Assembly: GCA_029056055.1 (NCBI GenBank)
Contig: JAIDCC010000037.1
Coordinates: forward strand, 1 to 41,422
DNA from: Duncaniella sp.
GTDB lineage: Bacteria > Bacteroidota > Bacteroidia > Bacteroidales > Muribaculaceae
Length of the DNA stretch: 41,422 bases
Direction: 5' to 3'
Below are positions 6,836 to 14,693 of this stretch, piece by piece. Made by a program: the position numbers and the translations under genes. The notes under the pieces were generated by a model, which was given only the letters and a program-made list of their open reading frames with translations, did not search any database and was not told where the DNA came from. Position 1 is the first letter of the stretch; each line of letters opens with the position of its first letter.

Positions 6836-8779
6836 TTAATGTATTGAAGTTTTGATAGTTTTATACTTTTTAAGTAGCTCCTGATAGTCGGTGACGTCCA
6901 GATTGACCTCTTTGCATAGCTTTATGAACGCGGAGATATCATCTATTCTTCTTGTGATATCGGTGGCCGACTTTCCCTGTCTGCTCGCTTCGAAAGTCAC
7001 TTGATATGCTTTGATAAAGCCCTCGGTAGTAACAATCCTTTGAAGTACCTCTGCTTTATGGTTGTCGCCTTTGAGGCGATACCACTTGAGTGCCTCTTTC
7101 AGCTTTCTCTCCTTTATCAAACGTTCACCCTCTGCCTCATTAGAAGAGGGCGACTGTGTTCTGCCGCTACCTGTCGTGACTGTCTTTGACTGTTGTTCCG
7201 CGGCTTGGTATTTAGCAAGAAATTTGTCGATATCAGCCACTATTTCGGTCAAGCCAAGCTTTCCCATCTCTCCGCGTGCGTTCAGAGCGCGAGAACGAGC
7301 ATTGGCATATCTGCCGTTGTTAAATTCGGCTCGAAGTTCTGCTTTGAGTTGGCGCCAATCGCGACGATACTTTTCTAATTCCTTAGCATCTACAGGAGGT
7401 GCTGGTGGCTCGGGTGTTGGAGTCGGCTTCGGAGTCGGTTCAGTAACCCCCGGTAAATCGTGCTTCTTAATGAAATTGTTAATCAACGTCACTACTTCCG
7501 ACACCAGGGCATCCTCACAGATGGTGCGCAACTCTACGGCGCGGTCAAAGGCCTCTTGCCGACGTCCGTTGGTAATAGCAGCCCGCAGTTCAGGTTTCAG
7601 CAGTCGCCACATGCGCTGGAGCTTTTCTACTTCTTCCGGAGAAGGACTCGGTGGCGCCGGAGGTGTTTCTATCTTCGGCGGCTCTGGCTCAACTGTCGGA
7701 GGAGTAGGTTGACTAACCACATCCGGGGTTGAGATAATCAGTTTCATCACTCCTTCGCGCAATGTAGGAGAAGTAGGTAAAACCATGCCGAATCCGGGTG
7801 AGAGAGCACGTTCGAAATATCGCGAATGAGCCAGATTCCCTCGCAGTATCAGCAGAGCCTTACTCCGGTCGCTGATACCATGAGTCAGGAGAAAATCACT
7901 TACTTTCCGGCGTAGCTGCGGGAGTTCGGCCGGAGCGGCTGATTCGATTTCAGCGCGATTGAGGTCGTAATGATATGTCTGACCGTCGCGCAACGTCACC
8001 GAGCCCGACTTGATAGGCTCCGTACTTCTCAGAAATTCAGCCGTGATGCTTTTGATTTGAGCTTCGGCATCATCGTGTGTCAGCCATGTGTTCTGACCGC
8101 TGAAACGACGCCAGAGCACCTCGCCTACCGTTTTTTCCGTCGGGTCTGTTCCCAGCCCGACCAGACACGACGAGACACTCTCGTCAGGGCTGTTCTGCGA
8201 AACCAGCGAGAGATAGAGGTCATTGCCGTTGCTCCAACCCACGACGGTGTGACTATACGTAAAACGTTCGGCCAAATCCTTGACAACGAAATGTCTTACG
8301 AACGGCCCGTATTCTATCACTTTCGCCTTCTCATATCCGGCCTCTGTAAGAAGTCTTTTGAGGAGTGCGCGTTCGTTTGGTTGCACATCGGCCTCGCAGA
8401 CTACTATCAGGGGCATCTCCGCACGATAGTCGGAGATAGGGTTGTACTCGAAGAGCGTCTGCTTCAGAAAACGTTCCAACACCTGCTCGATGGCATCGAT
8501 GAGGATATATCGAAAATCTTTTTCCGTCCCACCCATAGGATAGGAAAAGCCTTTGGGCAGATTCTCAAAATAGCCGCGAAATGCCCCGGGAGTATGACTT
8601 TGGGCAGCGTGCTGAGCATCGGCACCAAGGGCGATTCTATCAGTTCTGGCATAGAAGGCCAGTGGCGCAGGCCAATTGCCTCCAGGCATAGCCGCAAGGC
8701 AGTTGGCACCATCGGGTTGCACATATTCAAATGCAATCCGACGGTGTGAGATGGTGATTATTGCGTGATAGATTGACAA
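6836..8779 (-). CDS. Divergent Hsp70/actin-fold protein with duplicated helical C-terminal modules
   Basis: A 647-residue cytoplasmic protein. Residues 1-350 look like a degraded actin/Hsp70 nucleotide-binding fold: an N-terminal strand pair IYHAIITISHRRIAFEYV, a phosphate-2-like VVGWSNGNDLYLSLV near 186, and an adenosine-loop-like ILRGNLAHSRYF near 310. The acidic and glycine residues needed for ATP hydrolysis are largely missing, so it may be a non-catalytic partner of the 1282-residue neighbour. Two Pro-rich linkers each precede a related helical module of about 65 residues (about 380-445 and 465-530), both containing W-R-x-L-K-x-E-L-R-A and N-G-R-x-x-x-A. A third helical region, with GERLIKERKLKEALKWY, ends the protein. 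The gene is 3 bases after the 1282-residue gene, implying translational coupling. The fold call is by eye and should be tested by profile or structure comparison. Confidence 0.55.
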   Translation of the reverse strand: MSIYHAIITISHRRIAFEYVQPDGANCLAAMPGGNWPAPLAFYARTDRIALGADAQHAAQSHTPGAFRGYFENLPKGFSYPMGGTEKDFRYILIDAIEQVLERFLKQTLFEYNPISDYRAEMPLIVVCEADVQPNERALLKRLLTEAGYEKAKVIEYGPFVRHFVVKDLAERFTYSHTVVGWSNGNDLYLSLVSQNSPDESVSSCLVGLGTDPTEKTVGEVLWRRFSGQNTWLTHDDAEAQIKSITAEFLRSTEPIKSGSVTLRDGQTYHYDLNRAEIESAAPAELPQLRRKVSDFLLTHGISDRSKALLILRGNLAHSRYFERALSPGFGMVLPTSPTLREGVMKLIISTPDVVSQPTPPTVEPEPPKIETPPAPPSPSPEEVEKLQRMWRLLKPELRAAITNGRRQEAFDRAVELRTICEDALVSEVVTLINNFIKKHDLPGVTEPTPKPTPTPEPPAPPVDAKELEKYRRDWRQLKAELRAEFNNGRYANARSRALNARGEMGKLGLTEIVADIDKFLAKYQAAEQQSKTVTTGSGRTQSPSSNEAEGERLIKERKLKEALKWYRLKGDNHKAEVLQRIVTTEGFIKAYQVTFEASRQGKSATDITRRIDDISAFIKLCKEVNLDVTDYQELLKKYKTIKTSIH

Positions 8780-8782
8780 AAC

Positions 8783-11700
8783 TTATTGTTCTAACAGTTT
8801 GAGAAGAGTCTTCTCGAAGAATGCCATGCCTTCGAGGATGATTATCGGCGCAGCGAAATTAAATGGTTGTCCGCTCTGGTGTGCTTCCCTCCTCGCCTCT
8901 CTAAACTCTTGAGTGTTTTGGGTAAAACCGGTAATGTTGATTTCTCGGCATGCGTTTTCGAGAAGTTTCGGATTGACATTCCAACCACACAGATGATGAG
9001 CGGCACTATAGAAGAACTCGCAGAAAGTAGTGAATTTCTCTGCTTTCACCTCTCCCGTCATATTGAAGCGGATGCCGATGTTCTCCATCATTGCCGGAGT
9101 AAGTGTGTTAAGGTAATTCACCTCTCTGACCTGATGATCGTTTCCGACAAGCGAGAAGCCGTTTTCGCCGATAATCTCCGATTTCTGTGGCTCGCTCGGA
9201 CGGTGAAGCTCGGTTTCACCTTTGGCGAGACCTTTCGAAACTTCATATTTGATGTCCGTCTCATGGAGGTGTGGCAATTCTATGCGACATGCCCCGGTAT
9301 TAACAAGCTTGCCGAAGTCGCTTCCGAAGCCTCGTAAGAACATGCCCTCATAGTAGGTCTTGGCATTGGTCTGGCTGATGGTCTGCAACCATTGATAGAG
9401 GCGTGAGCCTTTGCCTGCAAACGAAATAAACACGCCCGGTTTTCCGGTCTTGGCCCATTCCTCAGAGTTTGTGCGGTTGAGGTCGTCAATCAGTTTGTGA
9501 GCCAACTGTCCGGCGTAGAACATCAGCAGTCCGGTCACGTAGAGGTTGACACACATCATCTGCGGACATGTAGCCATGATGGTGCGATAGAATTCACTCA
9601 GCTGGTCATCATCGAGTTTGTTGACCACCTGATCGAAGTAGTACGATGCCGTCTGTGGATTATAGGTGTCAGGACCAAAATTAAGCCCCACCATGCGTAT
9701 GTTATTGTTGGCGCATACATCTCTGAGCACTTTCTTGAACGAAGGAAAATGACCGACAGCCTGCGACACCCTCTGGGCTGCAAAACGCAGTGAGTTTTGC
9801 TTAATCATGGTGATTTTGTTTTTCAGCATGAACAGAGAGGAGATGTCGGTGGTCGTACCTCCTAAGTCAAAGCATAAGTAGAGAAGGTTAGCCGATGTCT
9901 GCTTGCTGGAGATAAAATTGGCCACAGCCTCTGCTTCCGATAAGCTCGGATTGTCTTGCGGAGTGGTCAGCTCGTAGATTTTGACCGGATTGTAGCTGAC
10001 CTTTCGCTCCGGATCGTCAGGAAGAAGGTCTCCGGCAACGTGGGTCTGCGGCTTCTGCTCAGCACCACCACCGTCTCCGAAGATTGTTTCTTCGCCGCCG
10101 AAACCTCCGCCGCCGAAGCCTCCGCCACCAAAACCGTCGGCGCTGTCGAAACCACCTCCAAAAGTAGCGCTACCTCCGAAGCCTCCGCCGCCTCCGAAGC
10201 CAGACTCGGGCTGCACATCATTCCCTGTAGTTCGGTCAAAGCCATCTCCTAAAGCTATGGAAGCCGGATTGTAGCGGCTTACGTTCAGCGGATAAGGTTG
10301 GCCCGAAGGATCCAAAACCGGTCTTACTTGCGACAAACCACTCCAAATGCCATCGTATGAAAAGAGTATCTGCCCCGACATGGCCGATGGATACGACCAT
10401 TTGATTGATACAGGCACCATCCCTTCAAGGAAGAGATGGGCATCAATCTGGAGCAGCAGAGTGCGAAGGAATGCTGATTTGTAGGCTTTGTCTTCGTCTG
10501 TGTCAACCCATTTCATGTTGTGTACCTGCGTGACATTTCCTACGCCGTTAGGAAAGTTGAGCGTAATCGATTTGTCGTCAGAACCAACGAAAGGCAGATT
10601 GTCGGCGAAGCAGGGAAATCCGCCTACCACTTCACGCGAGTTACGTTGAGAGAGCGATTCGGTGGGAGCAGGTGCCGACAGACGACGCTTGTCGTGGAGT
10701 GTGAGTACGCTTTTGATGGCGTTACTCTTCACTTCTACACCCGGGCCCGGGAAAAAGAACACCTGGTTTTCGTGGGGGGTGGGGCGATTGTCGTTGCCGA
10801 GCAGCGAGATTCGCTGGCTCTTAAACGTAAATCCCTTTTCGCTGAGACCATCAGAGTAGGCTACGGATGTGTTGGTGCTTCCGAAGTCGATGCCGAGGTT
10901 TACTTTGTTGAGCCCGGCATTAACGTTCGGATCCATCATGTCGCGGGGAAGCGTCGTGTTGAGGGCGGAGCTGTAATTGATGAGTAGAAAACCTCCCTCA
11001 TGTCCTGACGGCGACAGAAGGCGCACTCCCTTGAAAGGCCTCGTCGAGCGGAAAATTTCATACTTGTATGAATTGTCGTTGACGTTGGTATTATTTTCCA
11101 CCAGAATGGTCGCGCCATTCACAACCGAGTTGCCCGAGAGCAACACAGGATTGTTGTTGGCATCGACGATGATTCTGAACGAGCCGTTGCGCATTTCGCC
11201 CAAAAACGGGAACGCACGATAGGTCGACGAAGTGCCATTGTGAGGCAACTCACTGTAAAGAAAGTAAGCGTTCCACTGAGGTGATACGAAGTTTGGCCAG
11301 ATAAGAATGTCGTTATTGGCTATTTCGGCATCGCATGTGTAGACGCGTTTCAGCTCGCGCCGACCTCCGCTTGCCGTGTGAAGTGTCAATACCACCTCAA
11401 GATTATTGGCTGTCAGCGATGGGTCAAACTCCGCACGCAGAGTCGACGGGATGGCTGTCGAGGCATCAGAGGTATTGGTGAGAGCTCCCACATTTCTGCC
11501 GAATACGTTCAGACCGAGCGCACTGAGCGGAAGCGCAAAGGGCACTTTGGTTTGGACGCCCTTGACGTTGGCCATCAGAACAAGCACGGGGAGATTCTGA
11601 ATGTCATCCCGACTGACGTTGAGGCCAAGGCGTGCTATGTGGGCCGAATCGTCAAGCAGAAGGTCTTGGGGGTCGAACTTTATTGCTCCCGTACTTGGCG

Positions 11701-12631
11701 ATTCCGAGATAGCGCCCTCAAGTCCGTAAAGAATATCTTTATGGCATAGCAGAATCTTAAACGGACCGGCCAACTGCAGATTTACCGGAGGAGTAGACCC
11801 TATGGAAAGGTTAAAACCGTTATTCTCTGCGTATTTGGCTATTTTGTCACGCCAGCTGGTCAGAATAGTCTGAATTGTGTTGTAGTTGACTCCTGCATTG
11901 CCTGTCAGACCGGAGTAATATTGTGCCACTCCGCTGAGATTTTTGATAAGATGCTCGACGTAGGCATGTAGAGTGGCAGTCTGCTGCTCGGTCAATTCCG
12001 AGTTTAGCGGGTCGGTGAACTTTCCTGTGCCCGGTTTGACCCACGGCAATTGATTTGTCTCGTCAATTTTGTAGCCTGAAGAGGTGAACACGAGACATTC
12101 GGGCGCTGTCGCTCCCACAACCTTGCCGCGATACTTGATGACGTTGATGAAAGGTACTGCCACGGTGTTGGCGGGCAGATTCTGTTCACACCAGCGTTGG
12201 CGACGTTCAAGAAGCATATTGCCGAACGCACCTTTAGGCTCATACACGTTGGCGGTATTGGCCGGGGTCTTGCCGTCACTGTATTTGAGGTCGATGCGAC
12301 GCGCTGTCACATGGGCATAGTCAAGAGCAAGGCATGCAATAAGTCCTTTCCATTCGTCGACGAGCCGCCTGTAATAGGAGAGAAGTGAATTTGTGTCGGC
12401 GCTGCCGGTGCTGACCGCGAGGTGATCTATTGCATTCTTGAAAAGATCCACGCGCGCGAAAGCCGACGGTATACCCGAGACGAGTTGGGCGATATTGGTG
12501 TGCTCCGTTAGCTGAGGGGTGATGATGTTGTTGATGAAAACAGCGGTATTGGTCATCATGGACCAATTGTCTACAGACCCCGAAATCGCTGCGTTGGCAC
12601 TTACATCTATGGTGAGAGATTTATTTGGCAT
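8783..12631 (-). CDS. Large Hsp70/actin-like ATPase with N-terminal extension and FG-rich insert
   Basis: A 1282-residue protein, much longer than DnaK (about 640). The first ~570 residues match no family I recognise: helical at the start (about 20-290), then beta-rich. An intact actin/Hsp70-type ATPase follows: phosphate-1 LGIDFGSTNTSVAY (about 576-589), phosphate-2 CFDLGGTTTDIS (about 919-930), and an adenosine motif ISFAGKGSRLYQWL (about 1067-1081). Inside the ATPase, between phosphate-1 and phosphate-2 (about 810-860), is a glycine/phenylalanine-rich low-complexity insert with many FGGG and GFGG units. There is no signal peptide, so it is cytoplasmic. It is 9 bases after the tubulin-like gene and 3 before the second Hsp70-fold gene. 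A substrate-binding domain like that of DnaK is not evident, so chaperone activity is not implied; a switch or filament-forming role is possible. Confidence 0.75.
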   Translation of the reverse strand: MPNKSLTIDVSANAAISGSVDNWSMMTNTAVFINNIITPQLTEHTNIAQLVSGIPSAFARVDLFKNAIDHLAVSTGSADTNSLLSYYRRLVDEWKGLIACLALDYAHVTARRIDLKYSDGKTPANTANVYEPKGAFGNMLLERRQRWCEQNLPANTVAVPFINVIKYRGKVVGATAPECLVFTSSGYKIDETNQLPWVKPGTGKFTDPLNSELTEQQTATLHAYVEHLIKNLSGVAQYYSGLTGNAGVNYNTIQTILTSWRDKIAKYAENNGFNLSIGSTPPVNLQLAGPFKILLCHKDILYGLEGAISESPSTGAIKFDPQDLLLDDSAHIARLGLNVSRDDIQNLPVLVLMANVKGVQTKVPFALPLSALGLNVFGRNVGALTNTSDASTAIPSTLRAEFDPSLTANNLEVVLTLHTASGGRRELKRVYTCDAEIANNDILIWPNFVSPQWNAYFLYSELPHNGTSSTYRAFPFLGEMRNGSFRIIVDANNNPVLLSGNSVVNGATILVENNTNVNDNSYKYEIFRSTRPFKGVRLLSPSGHEGGFLLINYSSALNTTLPRDMMDPNVNAGLNKVNLGIDFGSTNTSVAYSDGLSEKGFTFKSQRISLLGNDNRPTPHENQVFFFPGPGVEVKSNAIKSVLTLHDKRRLSAPAPTESLSQRNSREVVGGFPCFADNLPFVGSDDKSITLNFPNGVGNVTQVHNMKWVDTDEDKAYKSAFLRTLLLQIDAHLFLEGMVPVSIKWSYPSAMSGQILFSYDGIWSGLSQVRPVLDPSGQPYPLNVSRYNPASIALGDGFDRTTGNDVQPESGFGGGGGFGGSATFGGGFDSADGFGGGGFGGGGFGGEETIFGDGGGAEQKPQTHVAGDLLPDDPERKVSYNPVKIYELTTPQDNPSLSEAEAVANFISSKQTSANLLYLCFDLGGTTTDISSLFMLKNKITMIKQNSLRFAAQRVSQAVGHFPSFKKVLRDVCANNNIRMVGLNFGPDTYNPQTASYYFDQVVNKLDDDQLSEFYRTIMATCPQMMCVNLYVTGLLMFYAGQLAHKLIDDLNRTNSEEWAKTGKPGVFISFAGKGSRLYQWLQTISQTNAKTYYEGMFLRGFGSDFGKLVNTGACRIELPHLHETDIKYEVSKGLAKGETELHRPSEPQKSEIIGENGFSLVGNDHQVREVNYLNTLTPAMMENIGIRFNMTGEVKAEKFTTFCEFFYSAAHHLCGWNVNPKLLENACREINITGFTQNTQEFREARREAHQSGQPFNFAAPIIILEGMAFFEKTLLKLLEQ

Positions 12632-12640
12632 AATGCTGGA

Positions 12641-14299
12641 TTATTCGGTGAAGTTTTGAGCGTCTGTGATGGCGTTGTAGAGATGAGCCAGAAAACGTTC
12701 CTTGAGAGTGACTCCCTGACTGTCGGCGGGTAGAGTATCGGGGTTTTTGACGATGGTGATGAACGTGTTGAAGCGTCTGTCGGCATCCGACGAAAAGATG
12801 GAACCCTTTTTCTGCCAGTGATAACGCGGGTCGGCTAAAACCATTCCCGGATCAATATTCTTAAGAGACTGGATATCGGTCTTGAAGGCCTCGCTCGTGA
12901 AAATAAATTTTCCGGGCTCAACAGATTTGTTTATCTGATAGATCCATCCGAATTCTACATTTCCGTTCAGAAATTTGTAGGCGAACTCCTTGAGATAGTT
13001 GTCAATTTCGTCGGCCTGCGCATCCTCCAGATCGTTATATTCTTGGAAGGCCGCATCATCAAGATAGTCGAGAAGCCGCTTTGTTCCGCGTTGTCCTTCC
13101 TCGGCTCCGTGGAATTTTGAGAGTATCACATGAGCAAGCGAAAGAAGAGCGCCGAGTTTGTTTTCAAACTTGACACCGTCTTTTTCGCCTACGAAACTTT
13201 TTCCCGATAGAATCAGGTTGCCGTGGTCGTCGGTCTCTACGGTGCGGAACACATATTGGGCGTTTGTGATGTTCTCAAGCACGTCTCGCGGGGTAGTGAA
13301 AAAGTCGTAGGCCGCACAGGCCGACATGAGTTCGGCTATGTGGCAAGCATTGCGCTGAAGCGCTCCGCCCGTTATCACATCGCCCTCGCGGCCGCTCGAA
13401 TAGTTGACTTTCGTAGGCCAACCGATATGATACATCCGCTTGTAGGTGTTGCGCACCGACGGGTCTTCTTCGTAGAAGCTTAAGGCTGCTTGCGAATTGA
13501 GAGCGAAATTCTTGGCATCAGCTACCACTCTGTCGTGGCCTATCTGCTCCTGTGTAGGAGTTCCGAATGTGAAATAGTCGGTCAGGAGAGTGGAGCCGAA
13601 GAGCACGGAGTTGAGGTTGAGTTGATGAGTCCCTCCCTTGATGATGGTCAGCGCCTCACTGATGGCAAGTGGAATGACGGGGATTGATGAGGCTCCGGTG
13701 CCTCCGAATACGCTTCCGAATACAAACACACGGGCATGTGCTGCATTCTGACTTAAGAGTTCAAGGAATTCGTAAAGTTCCTTTTCCTGCTGCTTTACAT
13801 TTTGGCCTCGTTTGACAGATGCAGCGGCTTCTATTATGCCATGATACATCAGCATAGACCCAAGGTGGGTCTGCGCGCGATATCCATGGTCGAGCTTGAA
13901 ATCCTGCACAGTCTCCGCATCATAGAAAAGGTCGGTCAAATCTTGATTGTCGGCGCTGTCTTTCTGGTTGAGATTGTTCGTGCGGCAGAGGGCGCTCAAT
14001 GTCATGCGTCCCGGTTTCGAATAGTCGGTGAAAAAACGGTAAAGATTGAGCTTCGCCGAGAAAAACGTATTGTTGCGCGGAGCACCTCCCTGGTTGGAGG
14101 CATCGTTGGTCTTAACCTTATTGTAGAGTTCGATGAGGTCTTCTACTCTGGTTTTGTTGCCATTGTTTTGGTCGGTATCGAGCGTGAGGATTTGTATCGT
14201 CCGGTTATCGAACATACCGGCTGCACAGAGGTGAACGAACGATTCGAGGCATCGCATTCCGGTGCCACCTATCGCTATCAGGAAAAGTTTGTCGTCCAT
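12641..14299 (-). CDS. Tubulin-like GTPase family protein (Tubulin_2-like)
   Basis: A 552-residue cytoplasmic protein. The N-terminus LFLIAIGGTGMRCLESFVH with the following ILTLDTDQNN is a Rossmann-type nucleotide-binding start like that of tubulin/FtsZ. Residues about 190-206, VFVFGSVFGGTGASSIPVI, carry the GGTG[AS]S glycine loop that corresponds to the tubulin/FtsZ T4 signature. The rest, with NVEFGWIYQIN near residue 450, is not FtsZ-like. The best fit I know is the Tubulin_2 group (PF13809), bacterial tubulin-superfamily proteins found beside vWA, Hsp70-like and stress-system genes. It is distinct from the cell-division FtsZ. It is 33 bases after a small membrane protein gene and 9 before the Hsp70-like gene. 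GTP binding is likely; polymerisation is not known. Confidence 0.75.
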   Translation of the reverse strand: MDDKLFLIAIGGTGMRCLESFVHLCAAGMFDNRTIQILTLDTDQNNGNKTRVEDLIELYNKVKTNDASNQGGAPRNNTFFSAKLNLYRFFTDYSKPGRMTLSALCRTNNLNQKDSADNQDLTDLFYDAETVQDFKLDHGYRAQTHLGSMLMYHGIIEAAASVKRGQNVKQQEKELYEFLELLSQNAAHARVFVFGSVFGGTGASSIPVIPLAISEALTIIKGGTHQLNLNSVLFGSTLLTDYFTFGTPTQEQIGHDRVVADAKNFALNSQAALSFYEEDPSVRNTYKRMYHIGWPTKVNYSSGREGDVITGGALQRNACHIAELMSACAAYDFFTTPRDVLENITNAQYVFRTVETDDHGNLILSGKSFVGEKDGVKFENKLGALLSLAHVILSKFHGAEEGQRGTKRLLDYLDDAAFQEYNDLEDAQADEIDNYLKEFAYKFLNGNVEFGWIYQINKSVEPGKFIFTSEAFKTDIQSLKNIDPGMVLADPRYHWQKKGSIFSSDADRRFNTFITIVKNPDTLPADSQGVTLKERFLAHLYNAITDAQNFTE

Positions 14300-14332
14300 T
14301 GCGAATGATTGAGTTGGATTGGTGTTCCGGGG

Positions 14333-14677
14333 TTAGTTAAACCAAGTCCCGACTTTCGAGTTGGGCGATGATTTGGAGATTATGAATCCCAAAACAATGT
14401 AGAGTATGCAGCTGCAAGCACAGCTTATACCGGAATGAAAGATGTAGGTGTCTTTAATGTTGGGCACAGAGATATTACCTGCATACAATGCGTTGATGAG
14501 AAACGCTACCACAGGAGTGACGGCAGCGAGAAGCCAAAACCAAAGGCGGCGTTTGGTTGTGCCGGTGTCGTCGGGACGGAAGGGGATTGCGCCTGCGATG
14601 ATATAGGCGGCGAGGAATGCGACAATCATTACCACTAAGGCGATGATGTAGGCGGTAGACATTGAAACTTGTGTCAT
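14333..14677 (-). CDS. Small three-helix membrane protein of the TerD/tubulin-like operon
   Basis: A 114-residue integral membrane protein with hydrophobic segments at about 8-30, 45-66 and 80-101. A charged loop (RPDDTGTTKRR, about 34-44) is likely on the cytoplasmic side by the positive-inside rule. The third segment contains two Cys (CACSC). I recognise no family. It sits 16 bases after the vWA-like gene and 33 before the tubulin-like gene, so it is almost surely co-transcribed and may be the membrane partner of one of them. Confidence 0.7.
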   Translation of the reverse strand: MTQVSMSTAYIIALVVMIVAFLAAYIIAGAIPFRPDDTGTTKRRLWFWLLAAVTPVVAFLINALYAGNISVPNIKDTYIFHSGISCACSCILYIVLGFIISKSSPNSKVGTWFN

Positions 14678-14693
14678 GACGAGAGTATGTTTT

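Noticed and set aside
8783-12631. DnaK-type chaperone
   Set aside because: The ATPase motifs fit, but no DnaK substrate-binding domain, DnaJ or GrpE is seen, and the protein has a large unrelated N-terminal region.
12641-14299. Cell-division FtsZ
   Set aside because: The glycine loops are tubulin-like but the rest does not match FtsZ, length is greater, and no division genes are adjacent.
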